A DNA stretch of 64,000 bases, taken from the NCBI GenBank assembly GCA_030737875.1, contig CM060925.1, forward strand, positions 481,491,514 to 481,555,513, given 5' to 3'. Source of the DNA: Allium sativum. Lineage: Eukaryota > Streptophyta > Magnoliopsida > Asparagales > Amaryllidaceae. Below are positions 1-11,819 of the stretch, piece after piece (the stretch's first letter is position 1; the number at the start of each line of letters is the position of its first letter). The notes below the pieces were generated by a model, which was not told the DNA's origin, searched no databases, and worked only from the letters and a program-made list of their open reading frames with translations. The translations under genes were made by a program, and so were the position numbers.

Positions 1-398
1 ATGTGTTGAAGCAAAATAAATATTCATTTACAAATCGAACGATTTGTTGATGTACACCGATTTGACTGATATTGATTGGGACGATAAATTTTACACATCG
101 CCCAACTGAACAAATAAAAATCTATGTTTATTGATTTGAAACCCCACACGGGTATTGGGATGATATTTGGCGTACACTAATCCCGATTGTTTTGTTGTAT
201 GTCAATCGATGGGTTGACAGACTGTGTAAGCGTTAATTATTGATATTTAATGCTTATGCAGTTGTGTGGTGCACTCTGGATGATGGTTGATTATTTATCG
301 TTGCTATTATATACATGTGTTGTACGGAATCCATATAATTAACATTATATGGTAATTGATTAGGCCTCATTCCAATTTGGAAAATAAGGAATATTATA

Positions 399-690
399 AA
401 AGAAAATTCATGTGTTGAACAGAAAGAAAATTCATGTGTTGAACAGAAAGAAAATTCATGTGTTGAATAGAAAGAAAATTCATGTGTTGAATAGAATAAA
501 ATTCATGTGTTGAATAAAATATAAATTCATGTGTTGAATAAAATATATATTCATGTGTTGAATAAAAGTATAAATTCATGTGTTGAATAGAAAGAAAATT
601 CATGGGTTGAATAGAATAAAATTCATGTGTTGAATAAAAATATATATTCATGTGTTGAAGAAAATATTCATTTGTTGAATAGAATAACGA
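399..690. repeat. ~24-bp tandem array (about 12 units)
   Basis: Units contain attcatgtgttgaata with A-rich spacers of 8-10 bp. The array sits where Element 4 LTRs carry a different, Y-rich caaatatttctattt array, so the array was replaced between subfamilies. Confidence 0.9.
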
Positions 691-950
691 AGTTATTGAA
701 ATATATAAAGCCGTGTTGATTAGAATTGCGCCATTTTGACGCGAACGATATTTATATTGATTATATTCATTTTTATAATGAATATAGAAAAGGAAGTGAT
801 TTTAAAATATAACGTTTTGAAAATATTATCATTTAGATATCGATGATATAGAATATTCAATTTTGATTTGAAATTGAATATGAAGTTGAAATCATTTTGA
901 AAACGAATCTAAAACAATTTATAAAATACGTTTTAAAAGGAAATCGACGA

Positions 951-1000
951 AATATATATAATATATATTATATATATATGTATATATATACATATATAAT
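951..1000. repeat. AT-rich dinucleotide stretch
   Basis: Alternating TA with short interruptions, followed at once by ggcctgaac. The same junction in reverse complement lies at 52013-52050 and 59952-59990 in Element 4, so this is a fixed part of the LTR. Confidence 0.8.
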
Positions 1001-4000
1001 GGCCTGAACAGGACGCGCCGCGCCGCGGTAGTTTGCGAAATTCGACCATTGACTTCGAATTGACGTTGCGGGAGAGCCGATCGTCGGATTCTCCTAAAAC
1101 CGGAACCGTTGGGTTCGTATCGAAAAGAGCTTTCTAACGAATATAAGAAATTAGAAATCTAACGGTTGGATTTGGAATTATGTCCAAATCAAATTTGGAC
1201 AAGGTTGTTGTAAGTGCAGTTCGATAGCCGTTGATGGAAATCGACTGTACGGGCATTGATAAAATTATTAAAAATGGTAATAATTTGTGTAAAATCATAA
1301 GAAATGATTTGGGAAGAATTGGGATGAAAAACTCCATATTTGAAAAGATAAAAATAGATTTTTATCGAAATGAACTAGTTTTGAACTAGAATTAAAATCA
1401 ATTTATTTTTGAAATAAATAAATTGAATTTGAAAGGGGTTTTAAGGTAACCAGAATTTCCAATAATTGAATTGGAATGGATTTGAATCGAAATTGTCTTT
1501 GGAATATTTCGATGTTGGATTTTGTGATTATACAGATATTGTTATGGAAATTTGAAAGATGTATTTATATCGTTATTTCCAATACGATATTTGTTGGTCG
1601 TAGAATTTGGTATTGAATATAAGCCGATATATTTTCTATTCAGAGCCTTGTATTTAATATCAAATGTGATATGGGTTTGTCGTGAATGGTGTCTTCATTA
1701 ACATTGTTCTTAAACCCAGTTGAGAAAAAGATTAAATCTTTTTATTTAGATTTAATGAAGTGTACCAATTAAATGGTATTTAAATGGAATTGAATTGGAA
1801 TTGATTTTTGGGTTTATCGTGAATGGTGTTTTAAATAACACTTGTTCTTTAACCCGATAATTAATGGAATGTGATTTTGGGTTTCTCGTGAACCGTGTTT
1901 TAAAAGACATTGGTTCTTTAACCCAGTTAAAGACAGGATATTGATTTTTGGAAAGATTAAAATTAAGTGGAGTTTTAATGAATCTTTAATTAGATTGAAA
2001 TGGTCGAGAATGGAGTATCACCAGTTTTGCTCCAAGCGATAGTTAAATCTTTAATTAGATTTGAACGTGAAATGGTAATTGAATTTACCGATAACACCGT
2101 GGTGTTAGATATGAAGTATGACCAGTTTTACTTCATGGGATGATTAGGTTAGGATTGGGAAATAAAATAAATGATTACTTCGGTGTGGTTCGCTAATCCT
2201 GACTAGTTTGAATTGATATTGAAAGAAGATTAAAGAATAAATTTAAAGAATTTATCTTTGATAAAATTAATGGGAACCTTTCCCAAAGTATAAGAATATT
2301 TGAATAAAAGAATATTCTGAATTGGAATGAGGCGTATGTTGTGTTTGTGTAACACTTGTTTATTATATACGCGAGTTATTCAGAAAGACCGGGTTTATCC
2401 CATTCTGAATAACTGATTCGACGTGGTGTCGAGGATGAAGACGGTGGTCGAAGACCGGAGGTCTTCACGTCGTTTGGATAATTACTGATGATCTTGATTG
2501 GGCCGCACACCCAAGAGGAGAGAATCAGTTGGTGATCGTCCAGACGTACTTGGAGATCGATGGATATGTGAGGTACCAGGTGCCTCCGGTTTCGTTCAGA
2601 CCCAGAACGAACTTGTAAATGGACTGTGTGTCTGACATTGGATTTTATTCTGTGTGATTGATTTCTATTAAATATGTAACTGTTTGGCGGTGGAGAATTT
2701 ATTCTCTTGCTTAATGCCCTTCTCTGAGACGTACGAGCTCAGAGGTTATATATTGATGGATATCAATCGCATGGAGTGAATTGCCTATGTAGCATGCCTA
2801 AGTGGCAATATGATCAAGGCTTTTGTTGAAAAGCAGAGTCTTGTGGGTGATGATCAAAGAACAGCCTGTGTGGCACAGCTTTGTGTAACGTGAATTCGTG
2901 AGCCTCACACCCCGGTTGTGAACCAGAAACGGGAGAGGACATCAGGGAGGGCATGTGTTTCCTTCTAGCTAGAAGTGGCGTCAGTGGTTTTACACGCCCT
3001 GACGAGTTTGACTTATGTGGTTGTTGCTGTTGCAAGGCGCCTCGGATATATCGGTGACTGTGTGGAGACGATGGAGTCATAGGACTCATTTACGCCCCAA
3101 AGGGCGGGGAAACGCAGTGTTTAGGCATTTTAATCCACATCGGTGGACCGGCCCTGACAATCCAAAGGCCTGACTGAGTACTTGCCTGAGACTCGGGCTA
3201 GACAGTCTCAAATTCGGTAGAGGACTATCTTTTGCCTCGGTTCACAGAAGGAAACCCAATTTCCAATACGTGACAATTGCGTTTTTGATTGTATACCTAT
3301 ATATGGCGACATAGTGGTATGGGGCATTCATGTCGTCTATGATTGATACTTATGATTGAAATTGTTTTTGACACTATACACTTATAGTACTATCAAAATA
3401 ATCTGTTTTAATCATATCAAGCATTCTTTGGCTATTATAAGGTAAAAACCCTATCCTCCGGCTTACGTTGCATTGTGTGATGGGACCTGGGTCTTGTAAT
3501 AGCTTCATTGTTCTTTATTTAGCATTGCGCTATTGTTTTATGCACTGGTATTCTTGGGAGGAAACCCGTTCCGTGTTATACGGCGTGGTCCCTTGATTTA
3601 CTGAACTTTAAAATAAAGATTAATAACTATTTTAGTTCTCACACCAGTCACATGACTGACCTGGAGTTTATTGTTTTAACCTAAACTCTGGGTTCCCTTA
3701 TTTTGACATGGGCAACTAGTAGTTTTGGTTTTGCAGATTTATATTCGCAGGAACCTGGTTTACAGCTGGAACGATATCCGGAAAGCTCTGTATCCGTATA
3801 TCTCTTTCAGTTGTGTATTGTATTATTTTTCCGCTGCAGTAGTTTATTGTAATCTCTGATATTGATCGAATGTATTATATTTATTCATACTCTGTATATT
3901 CTTGTATTCTGATGAACTGTTGTAATAAACAATGAAATGTTCTTCCATTTGCGTTATGATGTGTCGTGCTCTCAAAACAATCAGGGGTTTCGATCGGTCT

Positions 4001-4050
4001 TGGTCGGTTTAGCGATCGATTAGGATCGAGCGGAATTCCCGATCGTTACA

Positions 4051-5174
4051 GTTACTCCTTGGTTTTGGAACGGAGTCATGGGACCCCCTTATTAGGTCTT
4101 AAATGGTTATTGGATATGCCTTTCTCTTATATGGTATTAAATGGTCATAGGAAACAATCACGTATGAGAAGGGAAGTTCTCTGGGAATGTCTGCCTCTTA
4201 TCTAGGGTCTAAGTGAGGGCCGACCTAGGGATGGGCTAATAAGAGCTCCACCGATCATGTAAGGGGAATCACTTGTCTAAGGAAAGTATTAAGTGTCTAG
4301 AAGTTCACCCGTACTACCAATTAAATAGTAACGCATGGGTCCGCTAGAGGGGTCTTAAATTATGACGAGGATCTATCTTAGCCCGATATTAAGTGGTAGA
4401 TTATTATTTCATATATTATAACAGAGAGAATATTTAATAGCATTGACGATTATAAGATAGAGTCTTAAGTGACTAGGGTCCTCCATACAATATTAAATGG
4501 TAGTGGGAATTCACCTGAGAATAAGTATAAAGTAATGGCCTTAAGGGACCAGTGGTAGTCCGCCTCTGAGGGTATTAAGTGATAATAGAGAATCCACCCT
4601 TAAATAAGTGGTGTATGCATTAAGTGATTGTAGCATAGTCCGTCTCATAAATTATGTGATTAATTGTGTGTCGATACATAATGAGAAAAAATTATACTGC
4701 AAAATATAGGAAATAGTTATTCCTTATAAAATTATATGATTTTCATTTGCCAGAACTTTATGTTCTGACCTCCCTTCTCTTAACTTGATAATAGGTTAGT
4801 AGGTGGGATTACTTGCTTGATCGATGGGTCATGGAGCCTAACGGTGGAGGATCCATGGCTATTATTATTTTTATGATTAGTAGTACTTTTGCATTTATGG
4901 GATAGTTGTCAGTATTATTGTGATGTACCTTTTTATAACTGTTGAGATATTTATGTAAGCTGCATTATTGTGCTTTCTTTTAATGGTACATCTATTTTCT
5001 AATATTATATTTTATCCCTTCCGATGTGTAAGATTTCAAATTCTCTTGGTCTGCTCTGTTATTTCTGTTTTAAGTAATTCCTTATAGGAACCAGTGATCC
5101 ATTTAGAATGACTCTAAGTTCCAATGGGCCTTTTCTATGTCGGAATTTAGACCCATTTCGTGTTGGTTGTTACA
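4051..5174 (+). mobile_element. 3' part of an LTR of a relic Ty3/gypsy-like element
   Basis: The stretch ends ggttgttaca at 5174, the usual CA terminus, two bases before a tRNA-Met-type primer-binding site. It holds many loosely repeated ttaaatggt and ttaagtg phrases but no open frame longer than about 80 codons. Its 5' end is not visible, presumably because the upstream giant-family LTR inserted into or replaced it. It is assigned as an LTR from the PBS junction alone, since no second copy is seen in the window. Confidence 0.55.
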
Positions 5175-5176
5175 TG

Positions 5177-5188
5177 TGGTATCGGAGC
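5177..5188 (+). other. Primer-binding site (initiator tRNA-Met type)
   Basis: TGGTATCGGAGC differs by one base from the TGGTATCAGAGC sites of Elements 1-4 and lies 2 bp after the LTR terminus. It sets the orientation of this relic as +. Confidence 0.75.
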
Positions 5189-6842
5189 ATAGGTTACCCG
5201 ATTGTGGGAAAATTATACTTATGAGCAGTATACTTGTTATTTTGAAAAAGAATTAAAAAAAGTTTTACTATATAAATATTTATACTTTTATTTAAGGTAC
5301 GTGTATCTCTAGAAAATAGTGTCTATAGGCCCTTCTAGGAAAGAGTTGACCTTACTTTCTAGAAATAACCTAGAATCCATGTTGTGATTTAGTAGCTTGC
5401 TTATCAATTTAGAAGCCTATAAGCACGTAAGGACTGCAAGAACCACAAAGTTAGAAATGTGGGAAGGACTGAAACTCCCTATTTAGTAGGTAATGAACCT
5501 GAATTAGTTTTTTGGCTTATTTATCATTTATGAGAAGATAAGGAAAAAATTAATAGAAAGGATTTAACATAGGTGTATGTTGGGATAACCGCTAATAAAG
5601 ACAAATTAATGTCCATAACATAAGGATATGTTAAGGTTTCAGGAAAAAACGGAAGAATAACTTTTGTTAAATGTAATAAACTTCCATATTAGTAAATATG
5701 AAGATTCAAAATTTAAAAAGAACATTATATAGTCAAGAAGAAATTTAAAACAGAAATATTAATGAGACAATCAAGACCACTTATGTGAAGGTATGAATAT
5801 TTGAATTTGAATAAGGAATTATATATCCGTAGTGAACGTTATTTAACAAATAAGATGGACATAATGGACATTTATAGAGTCAACTACTAGTAATATCAAG
5901 AAATGAAAAAATAAGAACATAGAAGAAAGGATTTAATAAAGGAGATAGACTTCCGTTGAATAGTGCGTCGGAAAGACAAGAGGCATAATAAGAAAGTTCA
6001 AACAAAAAGATCAAAAGTGTGAAGAAACCTATAAAAATGAAATTTTATAATAAATGCGAAATGGTTTTGTAGAAAAGCTTAAGTTGTGAAACATTTCCTA
6101 TATAGGAAGGAACTGAAAAATAAGATTTTTAGAATTAAAGATATTTCTATAAGGCCTTGGGAAATTTGCTGTTATCTCTGATAAACAAATTAGAAATATA
6201 AATTTTGATAAAATAGAAGATGGACTCTTCAAAAGGAATAATAGTTAATGGTAAACTAAAAAGTTTGCATTCATGAGTTTTAAGGGAAAAATTTAATGAA
6301 CCAAGGGGTTACAACTATCGATTTACCTAAATTTCATGTGTTAATTTACATATAAAATAAACGAATTTGAAAAGATTCTTTTCTTCAACATCTTATAGAA
6401 GTTGTGACAATAAATTTGACATTTAATTAGAAATAAAAGGAGAAATAAAAGGAGAAAGAAAAGAAGACATATAAAAGTTTGGTAGCATAAACAAATAGAT
6501 ATACTCATTTAAGACAGTATGGATACGAAATTTATTTGCTAAAAATTTAAGTAGAATTGAAATAGTAAAATTTCAAATAATAAAAAGTATATGAGAAAGT
6601 TATAGATATACCAAATGGTAAATGACTACTCCAATAAACTAATATACTAATTTTTAATTTACTTATGACTGTTAAAGTAAATTTTGTAAAGCACACTCAC
6701 CGAGAAGATAAAAAGGTAACGAATAGTTATGTTTTTAATAAAACCATTCATGAACAATTAACGGGTTTCAAAATTTGAACGTACATTAATGTGAAATTTG
6801 ATAGGAGTATACACGCACAGCAATAAAAGTTATAAACATTAT
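5189..6842 (+). mobile_element. Decayed interior of the relic element, left part
   Basis: AT-rich sequence directly downstream of the PBS and interrupted at 6843 by Element 3. Stops are dense in all frames and I could not recognise gag, protease or reverse transcriptase residues. The assignment rests on position between the PBS and the insertion. Confidence 0.45.
6838..6842. repeat. Target-site duplication of Element 3, left
   Basis: attat, identical to 16487-16491. Confidence 0.9.
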
Positions 6843-7706
6843 TGTAATGCCCCATCTCTATACTCGCGTTAGCCATGGTCATTGTAAGCAATTATGTCAG
6901 CTAACCCGAAGAATAAGGCTGTTGAGGAGCGACCATATGTATAATAGCATTAAACGAGTGTTAAATGTATTAGATAATGTATCTTACTTTTCAAATCTCA
7001 TGAGGAAATCTGACACATCTAATTCATGTTCAAAACTATTACATAACGGTTGCATATAATTCGGAAAGCAATGTAAAATACATAAAAAATAATCAGAGTC
7101 AGACACAGATATTCACATCATTAAGGCGGAAATAGATATGAATATAATACATGAGTGCAAATACAAGATAGTGGTCATAGTCGATCCACTATACAACAAA
7201 AGAATAGGTACAAGGCTACTCAAAATAATATGTATACAACGGAGTCTCATATACATATAACCAAAATAGTACAACACTAAGGAAAATTTCCCAAAACAGG
7301 AGGATAGACCATGCTGGAGTCGCGAAGAATCACCTGAAATACCTCGGTTTGACCCGAGTATTATTTACACAAAGATAAACAATAAATGGATCAGTATAGC
7401 TGTACCTATCCCATAAACTGAGATATAATAAGGGATATAAATAAATGTAAACATAAATACGATAATAACAGTGTCATGTATAAGTGTGAAGCCTAGAAAT
7501 GCCTACGGTATATCTCAAATCTATATCAGAGCTATAAAAGAATATCTCATTAAAATTACGTAGCTACTCATAAGAAATGATAACTCATATCAAATCAACT
7601 CAAAAATTAATAAATCAATATCAATAACTCTCAAACTGATAACATAGTATCAACAAAACTCTAAATTCCAGAAATCAATAGAGTAGAAATCCAGAGAATC
7701 ACAAAG

Positions 7707-7723
7707 GGGGGTGGGGGGGGGGG
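7707..7723. repeat. G homopolymer run
   Basis: GGGGGGTGGGGGGGGGG-type run. The right LTR has an uninterrupted G run at 14352-14363. Confidence 0.9.
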
Positions 7724-7813
7724 TAAGGCCTATCTCTAAACGGGAGCCCGATGACTCACCAACACGTGTGTCTCAAACGAGACGTGATCTCTAGGTTGCT
7801 AGCCTATAATGTT

Positions 7814-8025
7814 GAGTCGAAGCTCCTCGAATGGTCCGAAGACCGTAGGTCGCGACCCCGCTCCAAATTGAACCGAAGTTCCTCGAGATGACCCGAAGGT
7901 CATCATAATGCATAAAATCAACGAAAAGATCACAATTGATCAAAGTAATGCAATTCCATAAAAGGAACCGAAGTTCCACAAAATGATCATGAGATCATTA
8001 AAATACTCAAAATGAACCGAAGTTC
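7814..8025 (-). ncRNA. Array of consecutive hairpins, left LTR of Element 3 (candidate structured RNA)
   Basis: Nine short inverted repeats follow one another. In + coordinates: 7814-7825 (one mismatch), 7833-7844 GGTCCGAAGACC, 7848-7857 GGTCGCGACC, 7870-7881 GAACCGAAGTTC, 7887-7904 GATGACCCGAAGGTCATC, 7928-7941 GATCACAATTGATC, 7964-7977 GGAACCGAAGTTCC, 7982-7999 AATGATC/GATCATT and 8014-8025 GAACCGAAGTTC. The element is read on the - strand, so the CGAA loops become UUCG closed by C-G, the very stable C(UUCG)G tetraloop known from rRNA. The stems differ in sequence but keep pairing. That this acts as RNA is inference. Confidence 0.6.
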
Positions 8026-8455
8026 CTCGAAATGATCATCGCATGGAGCTAGTCTAAATCTCAAAAAGATCATAATTAATCAAGGAAAGTGTAAGCTACT
8101 CCAAGCTAGTCTAAATATAAGAGTTAAGCTACATGTCCCATAACCACTTGCTTAACTCGAATATTTACGAACAAGGTGTATAGTCCACTACAAACACAAA
8201 ATGATCATTGCTACAGTTTTAATCGAATGAGTCCAAGAATTAACCGTCGAAGTAAACGCAAGGGGTCATAGTCCTTGTATTTGCTAAGGCGTTTAATTAG
8301 ATTTCTCATACGAACGAGAAAAAGGTTTATAAAATATATACTAGTAGATTTGAAAATGATTTATAAAACGATTTCGTTAAATAATTTCGTATAATAAGGT
8401 GAGATTGGAAACCACTTTGGTAAAAGAATTTGGTATCTACTAATAATGTAAAACC

Positions 8456-8458
<3 letters not shown>

Positions 8459-8509
<51 letters not shown>
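8459..8509. repeat. (TA)n microsatellite in left LTR of Element 3
   Basis: About 50 bp of pure TA. The matching position in the right LTR (about 15142-15150) has only a few TA units. Confidence 0.97.
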
Positions 8510-8512
<3 letters not shown>

Positions 8513-8831
8513 CGAAGTGGCAAATCTCGTATATTACGATTGAAATAACGATCGAACTAATCTCGTATATTACGATTGAAATAACGATTGAAATAATCTC
8601 GTATATTACGTTTTTAAGATGTAAATTAAATCTCATAAATATCTATTATAAAATTCATTCGCAATGAATAAATCAAAAATCCATAAAAATCAAGCTGTAG
8701 AAATCTATGCTACATGGAAACTGAAAAGTCACAAAAAAGGTCGAAATGGACCGAAACTTGGCCGGGAATGAGCTCAAATGGCCCTAAACAGTAAATTGTG
8801 GTCTCCACTGGTCTATTGTAGAAATACAGCA

Positions 8832-8938
8832 GGACTAGTCGATCGGTGGATTTTTGACCAGTCGACTGGTCATTTTTCCTGCGGACAGTGAATTTAATCG
8901 GACCAGCCGACTGGTGGATTTTTGCCAGTCGACTGGTC
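8832..8938. repeat. Palindrome block GACCAGTCGACTGGTC, left LTR of Element 3
   Basis: A perfect 16-bp palindrome at 8856-8871 and a 12-bp palindrome CCAGTCGACTGG at 8925-8936, within a repeated GACTRGTCGAYYGGTGGATTTTTG-like phrase. Confidence 0.85.
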
Positions 8939-9838
8939 AGCGACCTGTTGTGAAATAAAGGCTTGGCCTTATAGCCATGTCGATTTCGATGGGTTCCAAA
9001 CGATCGGTGCAGGCTAATTACTTTATCAAAGTGAAAATGAGACCTCAATGGTTCGCTGAAACACCGATATCAGACCAATCAAACCTACTTAAAGATTTAT
9101 ATTGGAATTCCTATATAATCAAATTCAAACTATGAAATGGAATGTACACCATATCTATCCAAATCACGCAACATAAACACAATACAATCGTGCCATAGGC
9201 ATACTATACAAGCCTAAAGCTCGAGGTATAAATGTGAGTTAAAAAAGAACTCACCTTTGTTTGTTGGATGGAAGGAATCACTCTAATAGGAAGCTAGAAC
9301 AAACTCTCTTCGATTAAAACACTAGAATCTTCAATGAAAATGCACATGCAATCAAAAGCCCTAAATGTTAGGCTTAGGAATTATCAAAAATGGAAGAGGA
9401 GATCAACTAGACAGGGTAGAAAGAGAGATTACCATTCTTCTCTTCTAATTTGCACATGAATTGAAGCTTCTAGCATGTAGCCCTAGCTTGAAATTTTCAT
9501 TTCCAATTCCTTTCCCTATTTATGAAGAAAGAAATGTATTAGGAAGAGGAATGGAGTGAATGAGAGGAAAGGGAAGGGGCTTGGGATATTTTATCATGTA
9601 GGCTAATTAGCTAGCCTAGTCAAAATTCAAAGTCCAAAGTCCAAATTTTGACATGCTGGAAATATCGAAGCTTATAGTAAAAATGGTTGTAAACGATGAT
9701 CAAGACTCAATGGAAGTGGTTTTGAGTCCAAATTCATCCATATGAAAAATGTGACTTTTTGGACACACGCTCGATTAACAACGTTATATTTAAATTAAAT
9801 ATTTAAATATATTATCATTAAATATTTGGGTTGTTACA

Positions 9839-9852
9839 GACCTCCTCCCTTA
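9839..9852 (-). other. Element 3 polypurine tract
   Basis: On the - strand this reads as a purine-rich run (AAGGGAGGAGGTC) directly before the LTR start TGTAACAACCC. Confidence 0.85.
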
Positions 9853-10633
9853 AAGAAATTGTGTCCTCGCAATTACTTAAGGAAAAACTCAATAGAAATA
9901 ACAACCATGCATCAACACGATCTATATGAAAATAGAATAACTCTTGAATATTCTAGTAAAATTTATAACTTTAAATTTGTAAATCACTATATAACTTAAG
10001 TCTATACACGTATAATGTTCAAATAAAATTTGCAAACATATACGAGCAACTAACTTATTTTTCCAATAAATGTTTTCAAGAAAATTAGAATTTTCTTACT
10101 CAAATTCTCTACATTCCAAGCACTCAATTTTAATAATTATTTAAATTTTAAATCGCGAACTACTTTACTACTTCTGAAAATTGGGTTTAGACGTATCCCA
10201 CAATCTACAAGATGAAATTCAAATCTTTTTATTTCATTAGAAAACTATAATCCAATAGATCCGAATAATTCTCGTTTCGAAGAATTCCGACTTGTATTGG
10301 ATTCTATATACTCATTTGAAATCCAAATTAAAATTTGCGAACTACCGTAATGAGGCAAGCTTGTTTTAATAAAATTTAATTAATTCGTTTAATGCTCAAT
10401 AAGTTTAAAAAGTTTAAACCTATACTCTTACGTTTTCAACTTAAACGAGTTAAAAATTAAACTTCAACTTGGAAATATCGACTATCCAAAATCGTCGAAC
10501 ATTCCCTATCATATTTTTGCTAGAAAATTTTATCACTTAGATTTTTCTCAAAAGTATTCTAGCTTACAAGAATCTCCTTAAATTGAAAAGTATAAGCGAT
10601 CTCATTGGGGGAGCAAGATCATGAAATAAAAAT

Positions 10634-10768
10634 CCGGGTTATACACCCGAAATAGGAAATATTAGCACGTTCTCTAATATTTCAAAAACAAATAAATTGG
10701 AACTTTTAAGTTTCCAATAAACCCCAAGGATCTCAAATCTGAAATATTAGCACGTCCTCCAATATTTC
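10634..10768. repeat. Three inverted repeats, two of them copies of one hairpin
   Basis: CGGGT/ACCCG at 10634-10648; GAAATATTAG/CTAATATTTC with an 8-base loop at 10656-10683; and a near copy, GAAATATTAG/CCAATATTTC, at 10741-10768. Confidence 0.75.
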
Positions 10769-11728
10769 ACGAACAACTTCTAAATAATGAGAACATGATA
10801 AATGTAGAAGTTGGAAGATATTCATAAAAGTCGAAAACGTTTAGTTTTCAAATTCATAAGGATAACACCGACAAGGATGAGGTCAAACCAATCGAGTTAC
10901 AGCCTCAAAAATTTACAGATAATGTGAAATACAAAAACACGTCTTCTTTAAGGTCATTTTCATTGTTATGAGAATTTATAATAAAAGGAAGCTAACAAAT
11001 CTAAATTAGAATCGTTACCAACGAAAAAATTTATCACACAATCATGGGATGTCAAAGAAGGAAGATATTCTCAGAAAATAATATGCGGACCTCAGAATGG
11101 ATAGGTCAATCTATCTCGAGAATTAATAGGAGACTAGAACAAATAAGACAAGCAAAAAAGCATGGAAAGAATAACCGCATAAAAGAGAGTTAACCATCCA
11201 TAAAACACATTTTCTTGAAATAAATCTAGCAAAGTTAGTCTCAAGAATAATGTCTCAAAGGAATAACAACTTATTGCAAAGTTGATCTATTAGAATACTA
11301 AACACAATTTAGTATACGAAAGACAAAAGATGGGAATTCATGTAAGATCCCTAATTACAAAAGCTCAGAAATTGAAAATTGAAATCCGAAAATAAGAGAC
11401 TAAGATCAATAAGAAGAAAAATATAACATATTGCTTTTCAAAAGAAGACCCGAGACAATTTTCAATGAAAACTCGAATCACCCAAGTTCTAAAAGTCACT
11501 CAATCGTATCTAGAAAAATATAAAATGGATAGACACTCAAACCATAACAAGTGCGAGCGTATAAATCCATAAATCAAAATGTTATTTGAAAATGGTTCTC
11601 ATAACATAAAATTGGATACACCTCCATAAATGAACACATAAGTTATTCGTGTCATAAATAAATAAAGAGAACCCATGAATTACTGAAATCACCATATAAT
11701 CACAAATACTTCGATGTATTCAAAGCAA

Positions 11729-11731
11729 TGT

Positions 11732-11792
<61 letters not shown>
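11729..11792. repeat. Compound (CA)n(TA)n microsatellite
   Basis: About 12 CA units followed by two TA runs, in the interior of Element 3. Confidence 0.97.
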
Positions 11793-11819
11793 AGGTAGTC
11801 ATTACGAAAATGGTGAATT

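Larger units (their letters stand above)
1..4050 (+). mobile_element. LTR fragment of the giant-LTR family (5' part off window)
   Basis: This stretch is a diverged reverse complement of the Element 4 LTR. Positions 60-150 match the complement of 53500-53600, 2330-2420 match 58840-58930, and 3640-3760 match 38690-38810. It is therefore the 3' part of a related LTR in + orientation. Its outer end differs from Element 4: the last ~90 bp are replaced by other sequence ending gatcgttaca at 4050, and no primer-binding site follows. It is more likely a solo LTR or 3' LTR of a subfamily than a 5' LTR. The tandem array inside it also uses a different monomer from Element 4. No coding capacity is visible; small open frames at 394-651, 1134-1337 and 2814-3089 are chance or repeat-derived. 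Confidence 0.8.
6843..9838 (-). repeat. Element 3 left LTR (3' LTR in sense orientation)
   Basis: 2,996 bp, TG...CA termini on both strands. In sense (-) order it holds: a possible TATA box near 9520; a donor-like GTGAGT at 9254-9249 inside a small inverted repeat; a palindrome-rich block at 8938-8832; a 50-bp TA run; the hairpin array at 8025-7814; an acceptor-like TTTCAG|G at about 7334; and the TTTCCGCC motif at 7132-7123. Confidence 0.92.

Noticed and set aside
394..651. 85-codon - strand frame of repeated STHEF/IQHMNF units
   Set aside because: By-product of the ~24-bp array; the repeat explains it fully.
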